DNA of 64,000 nucleotides, taken from the NCBI GenBank assembly GCA_937922675.1, contig CALAJN010000007.1, forward strand, positions 62,001-126,000, in the 5' to 3' direction. Source of the stretch: an uncultured Granulosicoccaceae bacterium. Its GTDB lineage: Bacteria; Pseudomonadota; Gammaproteobacteria; Granulosicoccales; Granulosicoccaceae. The notes under the pieces are model-generated. The model was not told the DNA's origin, did no database searches, and was given only the letters and a program-made list of their open reading frames with translations. Position numbers and translations under genes: made by a program. Positions 44,386 to 53,259 of the stretch are shown piece after piece (positions within the stretch are counted from its first letter, which is position 1; the number at the start of each line of letters is the position of its first letter).

Positions 44386-46710
44386 ATGGCTATGAAGAAA
44401 AAACCCGCGGCTAAAAAGAAGCCTGCGGCCAAGAAGCGAAGCGCGACGAAAAAATCTGCACGACAAGAGATCGCCAGAGTGACTCAGGAAATTGAGGAAC
44501 TGCCGCTCTCGACCTACACCGAGAAGGCCTACCTCGACTACTCGATGTACGTCATCCTCGATCGGGCCCTGCCGCATATCGGTGATGGCTTGAAGCCGGT
44601 GCAGCGTCGCATTGTTTATGCGATGAGCGAGCTGGGGCTCTCAGCTGCGAGCAAGCACAAGAAATCTGCCCGCACCGTGGGTGATGTGCTCGGCAAGTTC
44701 CACCCCCACGGAGATTCCGCCTGCTACGAGGCGATGGTGCTGATGGCGCAGCCCTTCACGTACCGCTATCCACTGGTGGACGGGCAGGGCAACTGGGGCA
44801 GTCAGGATGATCCCAAGTCCTTTGCCGCGATGCGCTACACAGAATCACGGCTGGCGCGTTTCTCCAAGACGCTGCTGCAAGAGCTCGGACAGGGCACAGT
44901 GGATTTTCAACCCAACTTTGACGGCACGCTCAACGAGCCGACACTTCTGCCCTCACGCCTGCCGCATATTCTGCTCAATTCGACCACCGGTATTGCAGTT
45001 GGCATGGCAACTGACATCCCGCCGCACAATCTGGTGGAGTTGGGTAATGCCTGCATCCATCTGTTGGACAAGCCCAAGGCGACCCTTGATGATGTCATGG
45101 GCTTTGTGCAAGGGCCGGACTATCCCACCGAGGCTGAAATCATCACGCCTGGTGAGGATATCCGTCGCATCTACGAGACCGGCGGTGGTGGCCTGCGTGC
45201 GCGCGCGGTGTATGAGCGTGAGGATGCCGACATCATCGTGACAGCCTTGCCCTTTCAAGTCTCGGGCTCGCGTGTGCTCGAGCAGATTGCCGCCCAGATG
45301 AACGCAAAGAAATTACCGTTGGTGGAAGACATTCGTGATGAGTCGGATCACGAGAACCCGACGCGTCTTGTCATCACACCACGTAGCAACCGGGTGGATG
45401 TCGAGGGCCTGATGCAGCATCTGTTCGCAACCACCGATCTGGAGCGCACTTATCGCGTCAACATGAATGTGATCGGGTTGAACGGTCGGCCGCAGGTGAA
45501 AGCTCTGGTGCCGATGCTCAAAGAGTGGCTTGGTTTTCGTATCGACACAGTACGTCGTCGTTTGCAGTGGCGTCTTGACAAGGTCGAGAAACGTCTGCAC
45601 ATCCTGTCGGGACTCTTGATCGCCTACCTCAACATAGACGAGGTCATACGGATCATACGCAACAACGACGAGCCCAAGCCCGTGTTGATGTCGACCTTCA
45701 AGATCTCCGACATACAGGCTGAGGCCATTCTTGAGCTCAAGTTGCGCCATTTGGCAAAGCTTGAGGAGATGGAGATCAAGCGCGAGCAGACCGAGCTCGA
45801 AAAGGAGCGCGACTCGCTGCAGGCGACACTGGGGTCAGAGCGTCGCATGAAAACCCTGGTCAAGAAAGAACTTGCCGAGGATATTGAGACCTACGGTGAT
45901 GAGCGCCGCTCACCGATCGTGACGCGTGATCCGGCTCTGGCAATCAGCGAAGCTGAGCTGGTACCAAGTGAGCCGATTACCGTGGTTCTGTCCGAGCGCG
46001 GTTGGGTGCGCGCTGGCAAGGGACATGAAGTGGACGCCGAATCACTTCAGTACAAGGCGGGTGATGCCTTTCAATCGGCTGCCAGAGGTCGGACCAATGG
46101 CACCGCGCTCTTTCTCGACTCGACCGGGCGCGTCTATGGCGTGGCGGCGCACGGCTTCCCGTCTGCGCGCGGTCTTGGTGAGCCGCTCAGCTCACGCGTC
46201 AAGTCACCCGATGGTGCGCGCTTTGTGAGTGTGTTGATGGGAGAAGATGATCAGCGTTATGTCTTTTCCACGAGTGCAGGCTATGGCTTTGTGGCGCGAC
46301 TGGGGGATCTGGTCAGTCGAAACAAGGCGGGCAAGGCGGTATTGAGCGTTCCAGCCGGCGCTGGTGTGCTGCCTGTAGCGCCGGTGACCTCCTTGACCGG
46401 GGACCGAGTCGCTGCGATATCCAGTAACGGTAGCTTGTTGTCTTTTCCGGTTGGCACCCTGCCGGTGATGGCGCGCGGCAAGGGCAACAAGATATTCAAC
46501 ATCCCGGGCAAGAAGTTCAAGGCGGGCGAGGAATCGATGGTGGCACTAGCCGTGGTGCCAGAGAAGGCAAAGTTGCGCATCGTGGCCGGCAAGCGGCACA
46601 CCACGATCAAGCACGCCGAGCTTGAGCACTATCTCGGCGAGCGCGGACAGCGCGGCAAGAAGCTACCGCGCGGCTTTCAGAGCGTTGACAGCATCAGCGT
46701 CGAGACGTAA
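44386..46710 (+). CDS. parC: DNA topoisomerase IV subunit A with Lys/Ala-rich N-terminal tail
   Basis: A 774-residue type IIA topoisomerase subunit that decatenates daughter chromosomes with ParE (not in this window). The breakage-reunion core starts near residue 37: [20 protein letters not shown], the quinolone region [14 protein letters not shown] with Ser and Glu at the sensitive positions, and the catalytic Tyr151 in [32 protein letters not shown] marks the coiled-coil arm, and a five-bladed-type C-terminal domain follows. The first 26 residues ([20 protein letters not shown]) are an added basic tail similar in composition to the one on DksA in this window. Confidence 0.96.
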   Translation: MAMKKKPAAKKKPAAKKRSATKKSARQEIARVTQEIEELPLSTYTEKAYLDYSMYVILDRALPHIGDGLKPVQRRIVYAMSELGLSAASKHKKSARTVGDVLGKFHPHGDSACYEAMVLMAQPFTYRYPLVDGQGNWGSQDDPKSFAAMRYTESRLARFSKTLLQELGQGTVDFQPNFDGTLNEPTLLPSRLPHILLNSTTGIAVGMATDIPPHNLVELGNACIHLLDKPKATLDDVMGFVQGPDYPTEAEIITPGEDIRRIYETGGGGLRARAVYEREDADIIVTALPFQVSGSRVLEQIAAQMNAKKLPLVEDIRDESDHENPTRLVITPRSNRVDVEGLMQHLFATTDLERTYRVNMNVIGLNGRPQVKALVPMLKEWLGFRIDTVRRRLQWRLDKVEKRLHILSGLLIAYLNIDEVIRIIRNNDEPKPVLMSTFKISDIQAEAILELKLRHLAKLEEMEIKREQTELEKERDSLQATLGSERRMKTLVKKELAEDIETYGDERRSPIVTRDPALAISEAELVPSEPITVVLSERGWVRAGKGHEVDAESLQYKAGDAFQSAARGRTNGTALFLDSTGRVYGVAAHGFPSARGLGEPLSSRVKSPDGARFVSVLMGEDDQRYVFSTSAGYGFVARLGDLVSRNKAGKAVLSVPAGAGVLPVAPVTSLTGDRVAAISSNGSLLSFPVGTLPVMARGKGNKIFNIPGKKFKAGEESMVALAVVPEKAKLRIVAGKRHTTIKHAELEHYLGERGQRGKKLPRGFQSVDSISVET

Positions 46711-46806
46711 CAGACTGTGTCGCATTGATGCGGGTTGCGGAGCAGGGCTTGAGGCTGGACGCAAAAGACCTTAAATTGCTGCGACAGGAAAACGGTAGAG
46801 CGACTC

Positions 46807-47688
46807 ATGTCCCGTATTTTGATGTTCCTCGCGACCAACGCCGCGGTCATGGTGATCTTCTCGATCATCTCCTCGGTCTTTGGGCTGGATCGGATCATTG
46901 GCGCCAGCAACCTGTCGCTGATCATCTACGCGACGGTGTTCGGGTTTCTTGGCTCTTTCATCTCGCTATTCATGTCCAAGGGCATGGCGATTCGGTCCAT
47001 GCGGGTGCAACTGATTGATCAGCCAACGAACGAGACCGAACGCTGGTTGCAGGAGACCGTGCACAAGCAAGCGCATGAGTCCGGCATCGGCCTGCCAGAC
47101 GTGGGCATTTTCGACTCGCCAACGCCCAATGCCTTTGCCACGGGCTGGAACAAGAACAACGCGCTCGTCGCCGTCTCCACCGGGCTCTTGCAAACCATGA
47201 GCAAGGACGAGGTGGACGCGGTGCTCGGCCATGAGGTGGCCCACGTCTACAACGGCGACATGGTCACCATGGGACTCATTCAGGGCGTCCTCAACACCTT
47301 TGTCATCATACTCAGCCGTCTACTTGGCCAGTTGATCAGCAGCTTTCTCAGTCGCGGGCGCGGCTCCAACTACGGCATTGGCTTTTTTATCGGCAATATC
47401 ATTGGCAATATTGTCTTTGGGGCACTTGCCGGGATCATTGCGGCCTGGTTTTCGCGACAGCGCGAGTACCGGGCGGACGCAGGCGGGGCGAAGCTTGCGG
47501 GTCGCGAGAACATGATCGGGGCACTTGAGGCGCTCAAGAAAGGCGGGCCTTCAGACATGCCTGCAACACTTCAGGCTTTTGGAATTGCCAGTGGTGGAAA
47601 GCTTGCGACCCTCATGGCCACGCACCCGCCGCTCGATGTCAGGATTGCGCGGCTACGAGCCGAGGGTTCTGGGATCCAGAACGGTTAG
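46807..47688 (+). CDS. htpX: Membrane protease HtpX
   Basis: A 293-residue M48 metalloprotease of the inner membrane that degrades misfolded membrane proteins. Two N-terminal helices are followed by the zinc site VLGHEVAHVYNGDMVT (HExxH), two more helices (FVIILSRLLGQLIS; IIGNIVFGALAGIIAAW) and the third-ligand region REYRADAGGAKLAG. The length and motif spacing match E. coli HtpX. Its last 50 bases overlap the end of the convergent gene on the minus strand. Confidence 0.96.
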   Translation: MSRILMFLATNAAVMVIFSIISSVFGLDRIIGASNLSLIIYATVFGFLGSFISLFMSKGMAIRSMRVQLIDQPTNETERWLQETVHKQAHESGIGLPDVGIFDSPTPNAFATGWNKNNALVAVSTGLLQTMSKDEVDAVLGHEVAHVYNGDMVTMGLIQGVLNTFVIILSRLLGQLISSFLSRGRGSNYGIGFFIGNIIGNIVFGALAGIIAAWFSRQREYRADAGGAKLAGRENMIGALEALKKGGPSDMPATLQAFGIASGGKLATLMATHPPLDVRIARLRAEGSGIQNG

Positions 47689-48832
47689 GCGGTCGGTTGG
47701 TTACCATCGGCACCACCGTTGTGTCGCCAGGCTCTGCGTGCAGCTGAGTTTTTCGCTTGTTGGCCCGGTGCCTGGCATCGAGTTCGGCCAGCAGCTCCGG
47801 TTTGGCCAGGGCTTTCAGTGATCCTTGCATGGACTCGAGCTCCAACTCGTGTGCGGAGCCGAGTAAACCGCCAAGGGTGCCGAGCGTCGTGCGGGCCCGA
47901 CGCATTTGCTCGCTCATCATCTTTTCAGGATTCAGACGCTGGCCCTTGCCGCATCCATTGACCTGCATCAGAAGAATCAGGCGGTCGGGGCGAGTTCTGC
48001 CAAGCAACAGGCGCTGTGGCGCCAGTCTGCGCAGCGCATCCGCTGCTCTGTAGATCGCAAGGTCTGCCACGATTCGATCAAGCTGGGTTGTGCCCTGAGC
48101 CTTGTCGCCACCTTGGGTCCAGGTAAATTGCAGAGCAAAGAATGCGTCCTCGGAGTTGCTCGGACGAGCGGCCAGCGCAAGCAGTCGGCTGAGAGTCTGT
48201 TTGCGGTCCGGAAGCTCGTTGACGGGTGCCGATGAGTGGTTTTCGGTGCTATTGGCGATGATGGTTTTTCTGGCGTTACCGAGCAGATTGAGCTTGACCT
48301 TGCCACGACGGCTTGCCGACAGCGTCGGACGCTTCGGCGCTGCCTCGCCAGATCGCGTTGCCAATGCTTCGATGCGCTGACGCTGTACATCAATCATCAG
48401 AGCCTGGCGCCGTGTGGTCGCGCCCAGTGCGCAAGCGTCGAGCAATCGGCTGAGCGCGTGATCATAGGCGTCGGTGTCATCAGGCGACACCAGATCGTCT
48501 GCCCCTTGCTGAAGCCATCGCGCCAACGTGCCACGCACGCCATTCGGTGCAACCACCAGCACGCGAGTTTGCGGGTGCTTCAAAAAACACCGAGGCAAGG
48601 GGCTGTCCGGCGCACCCAGAATCAATACCACCAGATCGTGCTGGCGGGCGTTCATTTCGTGCGTCAGGGCGATCTCGTCAGCCAGAACCTCGACAGAGCC
48701 TACGCGGCTGGAGCGCGTGAGGCGTTTGCGAGCATCCTCGACAAACTCCGTGGAATCACCGACCACCAGACAGGAAAGGCGCGGCGACATCGCCGATTGC
48801 CACTGGCCTGATTCAGACAATGAGGGATTCAT
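47639..48832 (-). CDS. Degenerate receiver / GGDEF-like regulatory protein
   Basis: A 397-residue soluble protein. Residues about 17-135 look like a receiver fold (LSCLVVGDSTEFVEDARKRL; HDLVVLILGAPDSPLP; VRGTLARWLQQGADDLVSPD), but the phosphoacceptor Asp position is hydrophobic. A Lys/Arg-rich linker follows (RRGKVKLNLLGNARKTII). Residues about 215-360 resemble a GGDEF fold without the motif (LLALAARPSNSEDAFFALQF; LDRIVADLAIYRAADALRRL; GRTRPDRLILLMQ). The layout recalls the N-terminal half of FimX-type proteins that read cyclic di-GMP, but the EAL domain is absent. ATG 48832 fits the start of the fold; upstream codons encode unrelated residues. Confidence 0.65.
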   Translation of the reverse strand: MNPSLSESGQWQSAMSPRLSCLVVGDSTEFVEDARKRLTRSSRVGSVEVLADEIALTHEMNARQHDLVVLILGAPDSPLPRCFLKHPQTRVLVVAPNGVRGTLARWLQQGADDLVSPDDTDAYDHALSRLLDACALGATTRRQALMIDVQRQRIEALATRSGEAAPKRPTLSASRRGKVKLNLLGNARKTIIANSTENHSSAPVNELPDRKQTLSRLLALAARPSNSEDAFFALQFTWTQGGDKAQGTTQLDRIVADLAIYRAADALRRLAPQRLLLGRTRPDRLILLMQVNGCGKGQRLNPEKMMSEQMRRARTTLGTLGGLLGSAHELELESMQGSLKALAKPELLAELDARHRANKRKTQLHAEPGDTTVVPMVTNRPPNRSGSQNPRLVAAQS

Positions 48833-48965
48833 CGGACGGGTGTCTGGACGCGGCTGAGCTCTTTGAGGCGGACCGGCGCAAACACGTCGGTTGTCTAGAG
48901 TGTAGTCAGCGAATCGACACTTGCTGTACCGAAAGTGCCCGACTCCGCGATGTCCATGGACTCGA

Positions 48966-48992
48966 TATACTGTGCGCGCGGTCCAGACCGCG
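48966..48992 (+). promoter_or_regulatory. Possible -10 element and inverted repeat in the efp leader
   Basis: TATACT (48966-48971) is followed by a perfect inverted repeat CGCGGTC-CA-GACCGCG (48977-48992), about 33 bases before the efp ATG. The repeat could be an operator or a leader hairpin. No clear -35 element stands 17 bases upstream. Confidence 0.35.
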
Positions 48993-49024
48993 TACCATTT
49001 CCGGAGCAATCGCGAAAGCAAGTC

Positions 49025-49591
49025 ATGGCGAACTACAGCACCAACGAGTTCAAGGGTGGACTCAAGATCATGCTAGACGGCGACCCGCACTCGATCGTCA
49101 GCAACGAGTTCGTCAAGCCTGGCAAGGGGCAGGCCTTCACGCGTACCAAGGTACGCAATCTGAAGACGGGCCGCGTGGTGGAGCGCACCTTCAAATCGAA
49201 CGAAAGCGTTGAATCAGCCGACGTGATGGACACGCAGATGCAGTATCTGTATTCCGATGGCGAGTATTGGCACTTCATGGACCCGGCGACCTTCGAGCAG
49301 CTGCAGGCGGATGCAACGGCCATAGGTGACGCCAAGCTCTGGCTACTGGGTGAGGAAACTTGCGAGGTGACTCTCTACAATGGCGAGCCTCTGGCAGTCA
49401 CACCTCCTAATTTCGTCGAGATGGCCATCAGCGAGACTGACCCTGGCGTGCGTGGCGATACCGCCACAGGCGGTACCAAGCCTGCCCACTTCGAGACCGG
49501 GGCGGTGGTCAAGGTGCCTCTGTTCATCGAAGAGGGCGAGAAGATTCGCGTCGATACACGAACAGGAGAGTACGTCTCCCGCGTTAAATGA
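49025..49591 (+). CDS. efp: Elongation factor P
   Basis: A 188-residue translation factor that rescues ribosomes stalled at polyproline. The N-terminal KOW-like domain starts [20 protein letters not shown], with the modified Lys at residue 34 in the KPGKGQAF loop, which is the lysylation form recognised by EpmA. Two OB domains follow, ending [16 protein letters not shown] 49025 gives the standard length. Its stop overlaps the epmA start by four bases (ATGA), so factor and modifying enzyme are co-translated. Confidence 0.97.
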   Translation: MANYSTNEFKGGLKIMLDGDPHSIVSNEFVKPGKGQAFTRTKVRNLKTGRVVERTFKSNESVESADVMDTQMQYLYSDGEYWHFMDPATFEQLQADATAIGDAKLWLLGEETCEVTLYNGEPLAVTPPNFVEMAISETDPGVRGDTATGGTKPAHFETGAVVKVPLFIEEGEKIRVDTRTGEYVSRVK

Positions 49592-50577
49592 CGTCAGCCG
49601 CACCCTGGCGTCCCACAGCGTCGCTTGAGGCGCTGGAATTTACCGCAGGTTTGCGCCGCCGGGTGCGAGACTATTTCGATGCCAGCGGTGCACTTGAAGT
49701 GCTTACCCCGGTCATGTCCCGTTGTGGTGCCAGCGATCCTGCGATAGAGCCTTTCGATACCCGGGCCACGGCCGAGGACGACACGCGATGGTTGCAGACC
49801 TCTCCAGAGTTTGCGATGAAGCGCCTGCTCGCAGCCTATGGTCGTGACTTGTGGCAACTGGCGCCCGTGTTTCGTCGTGCCGAGCGCGGGCATCGGCACA
49901 ATCGTGAGTTTCAGTTGCTGGAGTGGTATCGCGTGGGCGCTGATCTGGACGAGCTGATGCAGGATGTATCAGCGCTGTTGCATGCCGTTGTGGGCGAGTG
50001 CCCGCCTTTTGACCGCGAGCCTGTAACCGTCAGCTACGGCGAGTGTGTGAAAAGGGTCACAGGACACTGGCCCGAGTCGCTTGGCGTCAGTGATATCGCT
50101 GTGGTGTTTGCTGAACGCGATAGACACTTCCCCGACTCCATCGGCGCTGATGAGCTTGATGCGGCGCTCGATTTGTTGCTCGATACCTTTGTGCTGCCAG
50201 ACTTTCTCACCGACCGCCCGACGTTTATCACCGGCTATCCACCAAGCCAGGCATCACTGGCAAGACTCACGCACGATGAGCACGGGCGCGATATCGCGGC
50301 ACGTTTTGAACTCTATGCAGGCGAGGTGGAGCTTGCCAATGGATTTTATGAGCTGGTGGATGCAGCTGAACAGCGCCGACGCTTTGAGGCCGACCTCAGC
50401 AGACGACACGGGGCGGGCCAGGTAACCCCCCCTCTGGATACCGCGTTTCTTGCGGCGCTCGACGCCGGGCTACCGGAGTGTGCAGGCGTGGCGCTGGGAA
50501 TCGATCGTCTGGCAATGGTGGCGCTTGCCAAGTCAAGGCTGTCAGCGGTCATGAGTTTTGATGATGAACATGCTTGA
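49588..50577 (+). CDS. epmA: EF-P (R)-beta-lysine ligase
   Basis: A 329-residue class II lysyl-tRNA synthetase paralogue (PoxA/GenX/YjeA) that attaches (R)-beta-lysine to Lys34 of EF-P. It lacks the anticodon-binding domain. Motif 2 reads [20 protein letters not shown] and motif 3 [36 protein letters not shown] and [20 protein letters not shown] are family signatures. The partner aminomutase EpmB is not in the window. The next gene starts 20 bases before this stop and encodes a HExxH protein. Confidence 0.96.
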   Translation: MTSAAPWRPTASLEALEFTAGLRRRVRDYFDASGALEVLTPVMSRCGASDPAIEPFDTRATAEDDTRWLQTSPEFAMKRLLAAYGRDLWQLAPVFRRAERGHRHNREFQLLEWYRVGADLDELMQDVSALLHAVVGECPPFDREPVTVSYGECVKRVTGHWPESLGVSDIAVVFAERDRHFPDSIGADELDAALDLLLDTFVLPDFLTDRPTFITGYPPSQASLARLTHDEHGRDIAARFELYAGEVELANGFYELVDAAEQRRRFEADLSRRHGAGQVTPPLDTAFLAALDAGLPECAGVALGIDRLAMVALAKSRLSAVMSFDDEHA

Positions 50578-51133
50578 CGTATCTTCTGACGGGGCGAGTC
50601 CGGCGGTCATGCAGGTGGGCGAAGTGGGGATCGAGTCGCTCGGTGGCTTGCTTGCGCCGGCCGGCTTGCAGGTTCGACTGACAAACGCTGGGCAGCTGAT
50701 TCCAGGTAGTCACTGGGGTGAGCCTGAGGCGGGCCTGGTTGGTGATCAGTTGCATGTTCGACTGGATACGCCCGTGCATTCAGCGTTGCATGAGGCGGGT
50801 CACTGGTTGCTGATGGATGAGACTCGCCGCAGTGTCTTGCACACGGATGCCGGAGGCACCGCCGATGAAGAAAACGCGGTCTGCCTGTTGCAGATCCTGA
50901 TCGCTGATGCCATACCACCTATGACCCGCACCCGCATGTTCGAGGATATGGACGCTTGGGGATATTCCTTCAGACTTGGATCATCGCGTGCCTGGTTTGA
51001 CGATGACGCGGACGATGCCCGCCGTGCACTGGCTGCGCGCCTGGACAGGTTTGTGCTGGCTGACTCGGTTATGCGAGTCTTAGGTTCCGAACTCAGTGGT
51101 CTGGGGGTGTGCTCCGTCGCGCCCAGGCGTTAG
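50558..51133 (+). CDS. Putative metal-binding HExxH protein downstream of epmA
   Basis: A 191-residue cytoplasmic protein I cannot name with confidence. The core is TPVHSALHEAGHWLLMDETR with a HExxH motif, followed by GGTADEENAVCLLQILIADA with acidic residues that could complete a metal site, and MDAWGYSFRLGSSRAWFDDD. The first 60 residues give no clear domain. The HExxHW-(x)5-RR pattern followed by acidic residues and a Leu/Cys-rich helix is reminiscent of EpmC (YfcM), the EF-P hydroxylase, which reads HEISHW. The overlap with epmA makes a role in EF-P maturation attractive but unproved. Its 3' end overlaps psd by 54 bases on the other strand. Confidence 0.7.
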   Translation: MMMNMLDVSSDGASPAVMQVGEVGIESLGGLLAPAGLQVRLTNAGQLIPGSHWGEPEAGLVGDQLHVRLDTPVHSALHEAGHWLLMDETRRSVLHTDAGGTADEENAVCLLQILIADAIPPMTRTRMFEDMDAWGYSFRLGSSRAWFDDDADDARRALAARLDRFVLADSVMRVLGSELSGLGVCSVAPRR

Positions 51134-52024
51134 CGTCCCCAGTGCCTGACCCATCAATACCGCCGTCTCACTTTGCATCTGTGGATTCCAGTCTATTCGA
51201 CGCTCAAACACGGCAATGATGGTGGAGCCCATATTGAAGCGTCCCATCTCGGCACCGCGCTCGAGCGTGACCGATTGCGACTCTTGTGTGTAGTCTTTAC
51301 GAGAAATGCCTGATCGTGAATTGGGTGTGATCGGGCCAGCCCAGACGGTGTCAATCGCTGCGACGTTCATGGCACCGACGAGTATCAGAGCCATACGTCC
51401 GTAGTGGGTCTGGAACTGCGCAATGACGCGCTCGTTGCGCGTGAACAGACCGTCAAGGGCGCGAACTGAATGCGGTCCCACGCTCCACAAACGACCTGGT
51501 ACATGGGTTTGCGAGAGCAAATGCCCCGTCGCGGGCATGTGCAAGCGGTGGTAGTCACGCGGCGAGAGATACACGGTGACAAAACTACCATCGCCGAGGC
51601 ACTCGGTAGCCTCACCGTCACCGCCGAGCAATTCAAGCAGGGAATAGTCGATGCCTTTGGCTTGTAGAACGCGCGCATCGCGTACCCGTCCGATCGCCGA
51701 GATACGGCCATCCGCAGGACAGGCAATGACGTTATCGCCTGCAGCCAGTGGCCGCGCTTCCGGCTTCAGAGCACGCGTAAAAAAGGCGTTGAACGTGTCA
51801 TAGGCATCAAGCTCGGGCTGTAGCGCATCCTGCATGTCCACCTTGAAGTGCGCGGCAAAGCGTCTGATGACCGGCGTGACAAAGCGCGAGTGTCGCCGTG
51901 TAAGTGCATAGACAGCGCGTGTCAGCAGGTGCTGTGGCAGTGGCGCCAACGCAAAGGTCTTGACTCTGTCGATGACACTGGCGGCTCCCGGAGCCTCGCC
52001 AGAGCTATCAGTGGGGTGTGTCAA
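51080..52024 (-). CDS. psd: Phosphatidylserine decarboxylase proenzyme
   Basis: A 314-residue proenzyme that self-cleaves to form a pyruvoyl cofactor and makes phosphatidylethanolamine at the inner membrane. Seen are YDTFNAFFTRALKPEARPLA, CPADGRISAIGRV, the catalytic SPRDYHRLHMPATG His, FTRNERVIAQFQTHYG and the processing site FNMGSTIIAVF (MGST in place of the usual LGST, cleavage between Gly and Ser). The start is a TTG whose bases overlap the stop of the upstream PCuAC gene (TTGA). The C-terminus after the processing site is somewhat long and ends FGT. Confidence 0.95.
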   Translation of the reverse strand: MTHPTDSSGEAPGAASVIDRVKTFALAPLPQHLLTRAVYALTRRHSRFVTPVIRRFAAHFKVDMQDALQPELDAYDTFNAFFTRALKPEARPLAAGDNVIACPADGRISAIGRVRDARVLQAKGIDYSLLELLGGDGEATECLGDGSFVTVYLSPRDYHRLHMPATGHLLSQTHVPGRLWSVGPHSVRALDGLFTRNERVIAQFQTHYGRMALILVGAMNVAAIDTVWAGPITPNSRSGISRKDYTQESQSVTLERGAEMGRFNMGSTIIAVFERRIDWNPQMQSETAVLMGQALGTLTPGRDGAHPQTTEFGT

Positions 52025-52521
52025 TGCGATTGGCCGGGGCTATCGTCGCTGTGCTGCACGGCCGATTCATGCGTGGAAGCCTGATCCGAGCCGTGATGAC
52101 CGGGCGCAGTGCCAGGTGCCACGACCGGCAAATTGACCTCGATAGGTCCTGTGTTGGATTCGATCGTGATTTCGATTTCATCCCCTGGCGCAAGTTGTGT
52201 TTCCAGTCCAATGAACATCACATGGTAGCTGCCGCGTTTGAACTCCAATGCAGTGCCGGCAGGAATCACGATCTCTTCCTGTTCTTCCATGGTGGCAACG
52301 TCATCGACTACAGCGGACAGGTGCAGTTCTACCCGCGCCACATCGGCACTACTGACCCCGGTAATTACGAGTGCTTCGTCATCGGGGTTGCTGATAGTGA
52401 AGAAGCCGCCGGCCACCGGCGTACCAGGAGGTGGTTGCACAATGTGAGCATCGCTGATCACCGGGAGTTCTGCCAGAGCGAAGGTCGGCACCATCAACAG
52501 GGCCGTGAGAGAAAATTTCAT
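52021..52521 (-). CDS. Periplasmic copper chaperone PCuAC
   Basis: A 166-residue secreted copper(I) chaperone of the PCuAC/DUF461 family, which loads the CuA site of cytochrome oxidase together with SCO. The signal peptide MKFSLTALLMVPTFALA is followed by the cupredoxin-like domain with VAGGFFTISNPDDEAL, VARVELHLSAVVDDVATM and GSYHVMFIGL, which supply the family His and Met ligands. The C-terminal tail is rich in His (GHHGSDQASTHESAVQHSDD), a possible extra copper site. ATG 52521 matches the signal peptide start. It follows the SCO gene by 10 bases and is coupled to psd. Confidence 0.92.
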   Translation of the reverse strand: MKFSLTALLMVPTFALAELPVISDAHIVQPPPGTPVAGGFFTISNPDDEALVITGVSSADVARVELHLSAVVDDVATMEEQEEIVIPAGTALEFKRGSYHVMFIGLETQLAPGDEIEITIESNTGPIEVNLPVVAPGTAPGHHGSDQASTHESAVQHSDDSPGQSH

Positions 52522-52531
52522 GTTGCTGCAA

Positions 52532-53200
52532 TCAATTGAGTGTTGCCATGATCTCACGATAATCAGCGAGAATACTCGAGGCCTCATGCGGTGGGCGAAA
52601 CTTTGCTCTGACACGCCCTTGTGGGTCGATCAGTAGCATGGACGCTGTGTGATCCACGAGGTAGTTCTCAGGGTTATCATCGTTGGCTGTGAAGGCGGCA
52701 ACGATACCCAGCCCGCGAGTGAAGTCGAGCACGTCGGTAAGCTCTCCGGAGATGCCACGAAAGTCTTCATCAAAAAAGCCGACGTACTCGTTCATGCGCT
52801 CATGGGTGTCGCGCTTGGGGTCCACTGTGAAGAAGGCGACCTGCATCGGATCAATCTGTTCACTCTCCAGTTCGGTGACCACTTCTTTCATCACCTGCAG
52901 CGTAATCGGGCACACATCCGGGCAGTGGGTGTACCCGAAGAAGGTCATCGTCCAGTGATCATCGAACAGGCTCTCGTCGACGGCTTTGCCATCCTTGCCA
53001 ACCAGGCTGAACGCCGGTACCTGTCGAAAATCCTCAGGCAGCACCAGGCTGTTTTGCAGTCGCGACTGCAGGGCGGTGAAGTCGGCCTCAATATCGGTGG
53101 GTGCCGTGACCAGTCCGCCGTCGTTTCGGGCAACAAGGACACCGGCGCTGATACCAATAGCAGCACCGATGACGATCGGAATGGCAAGGCTTGGTTTCAT
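52532..53200 (-). CDS. SCO1/SenC-family copper chaperone
   Basis: A 222-residue membrane-anchored thioredoxin-fold protein. One N-terminal helix (LAIPIVIGAAIGISAGVLVA) anchors the domain outside the cytoplasm; copper ligands are the CxxxC of FGYTHCPDVCPITLQVM and the distal His in YLVDHTASMLLID. It delivers copper to cytochrome c oxidase or keeps its CuA cysteines reduced. The next gene on the strand is PCuAC, its usual functional partner; psd then follows, giving a three-gene unit. No oxidase subunit gene is in the window. Confidence 0.95.
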   Translation of the reverse strand: MKPSLAIPIVIGAAIGISAGVLVARNDGGLVTAPTDIEADFTALQSRLQNSLVLPEDFRQVPAFSLVGKDGKAVDESLFDDHWTMTFFGYTHCPDVCPITLQVMKEVVTELESEQIDPMQVAFFTVDPKRDTHERMNEYVGFFDEDFRGISGELTDVLDFTRGLGIVAAFTANDDNPENYLVDHTASMLLIDPQGRVRAKFRPPHEASSILADYREIMATLN

Positions 53201-53259
53201 TCAGCAAGTATACTTTCTGTGTCGTTGTCGGCGAGGAATATCAGTGAGGCCAAGCTCGA

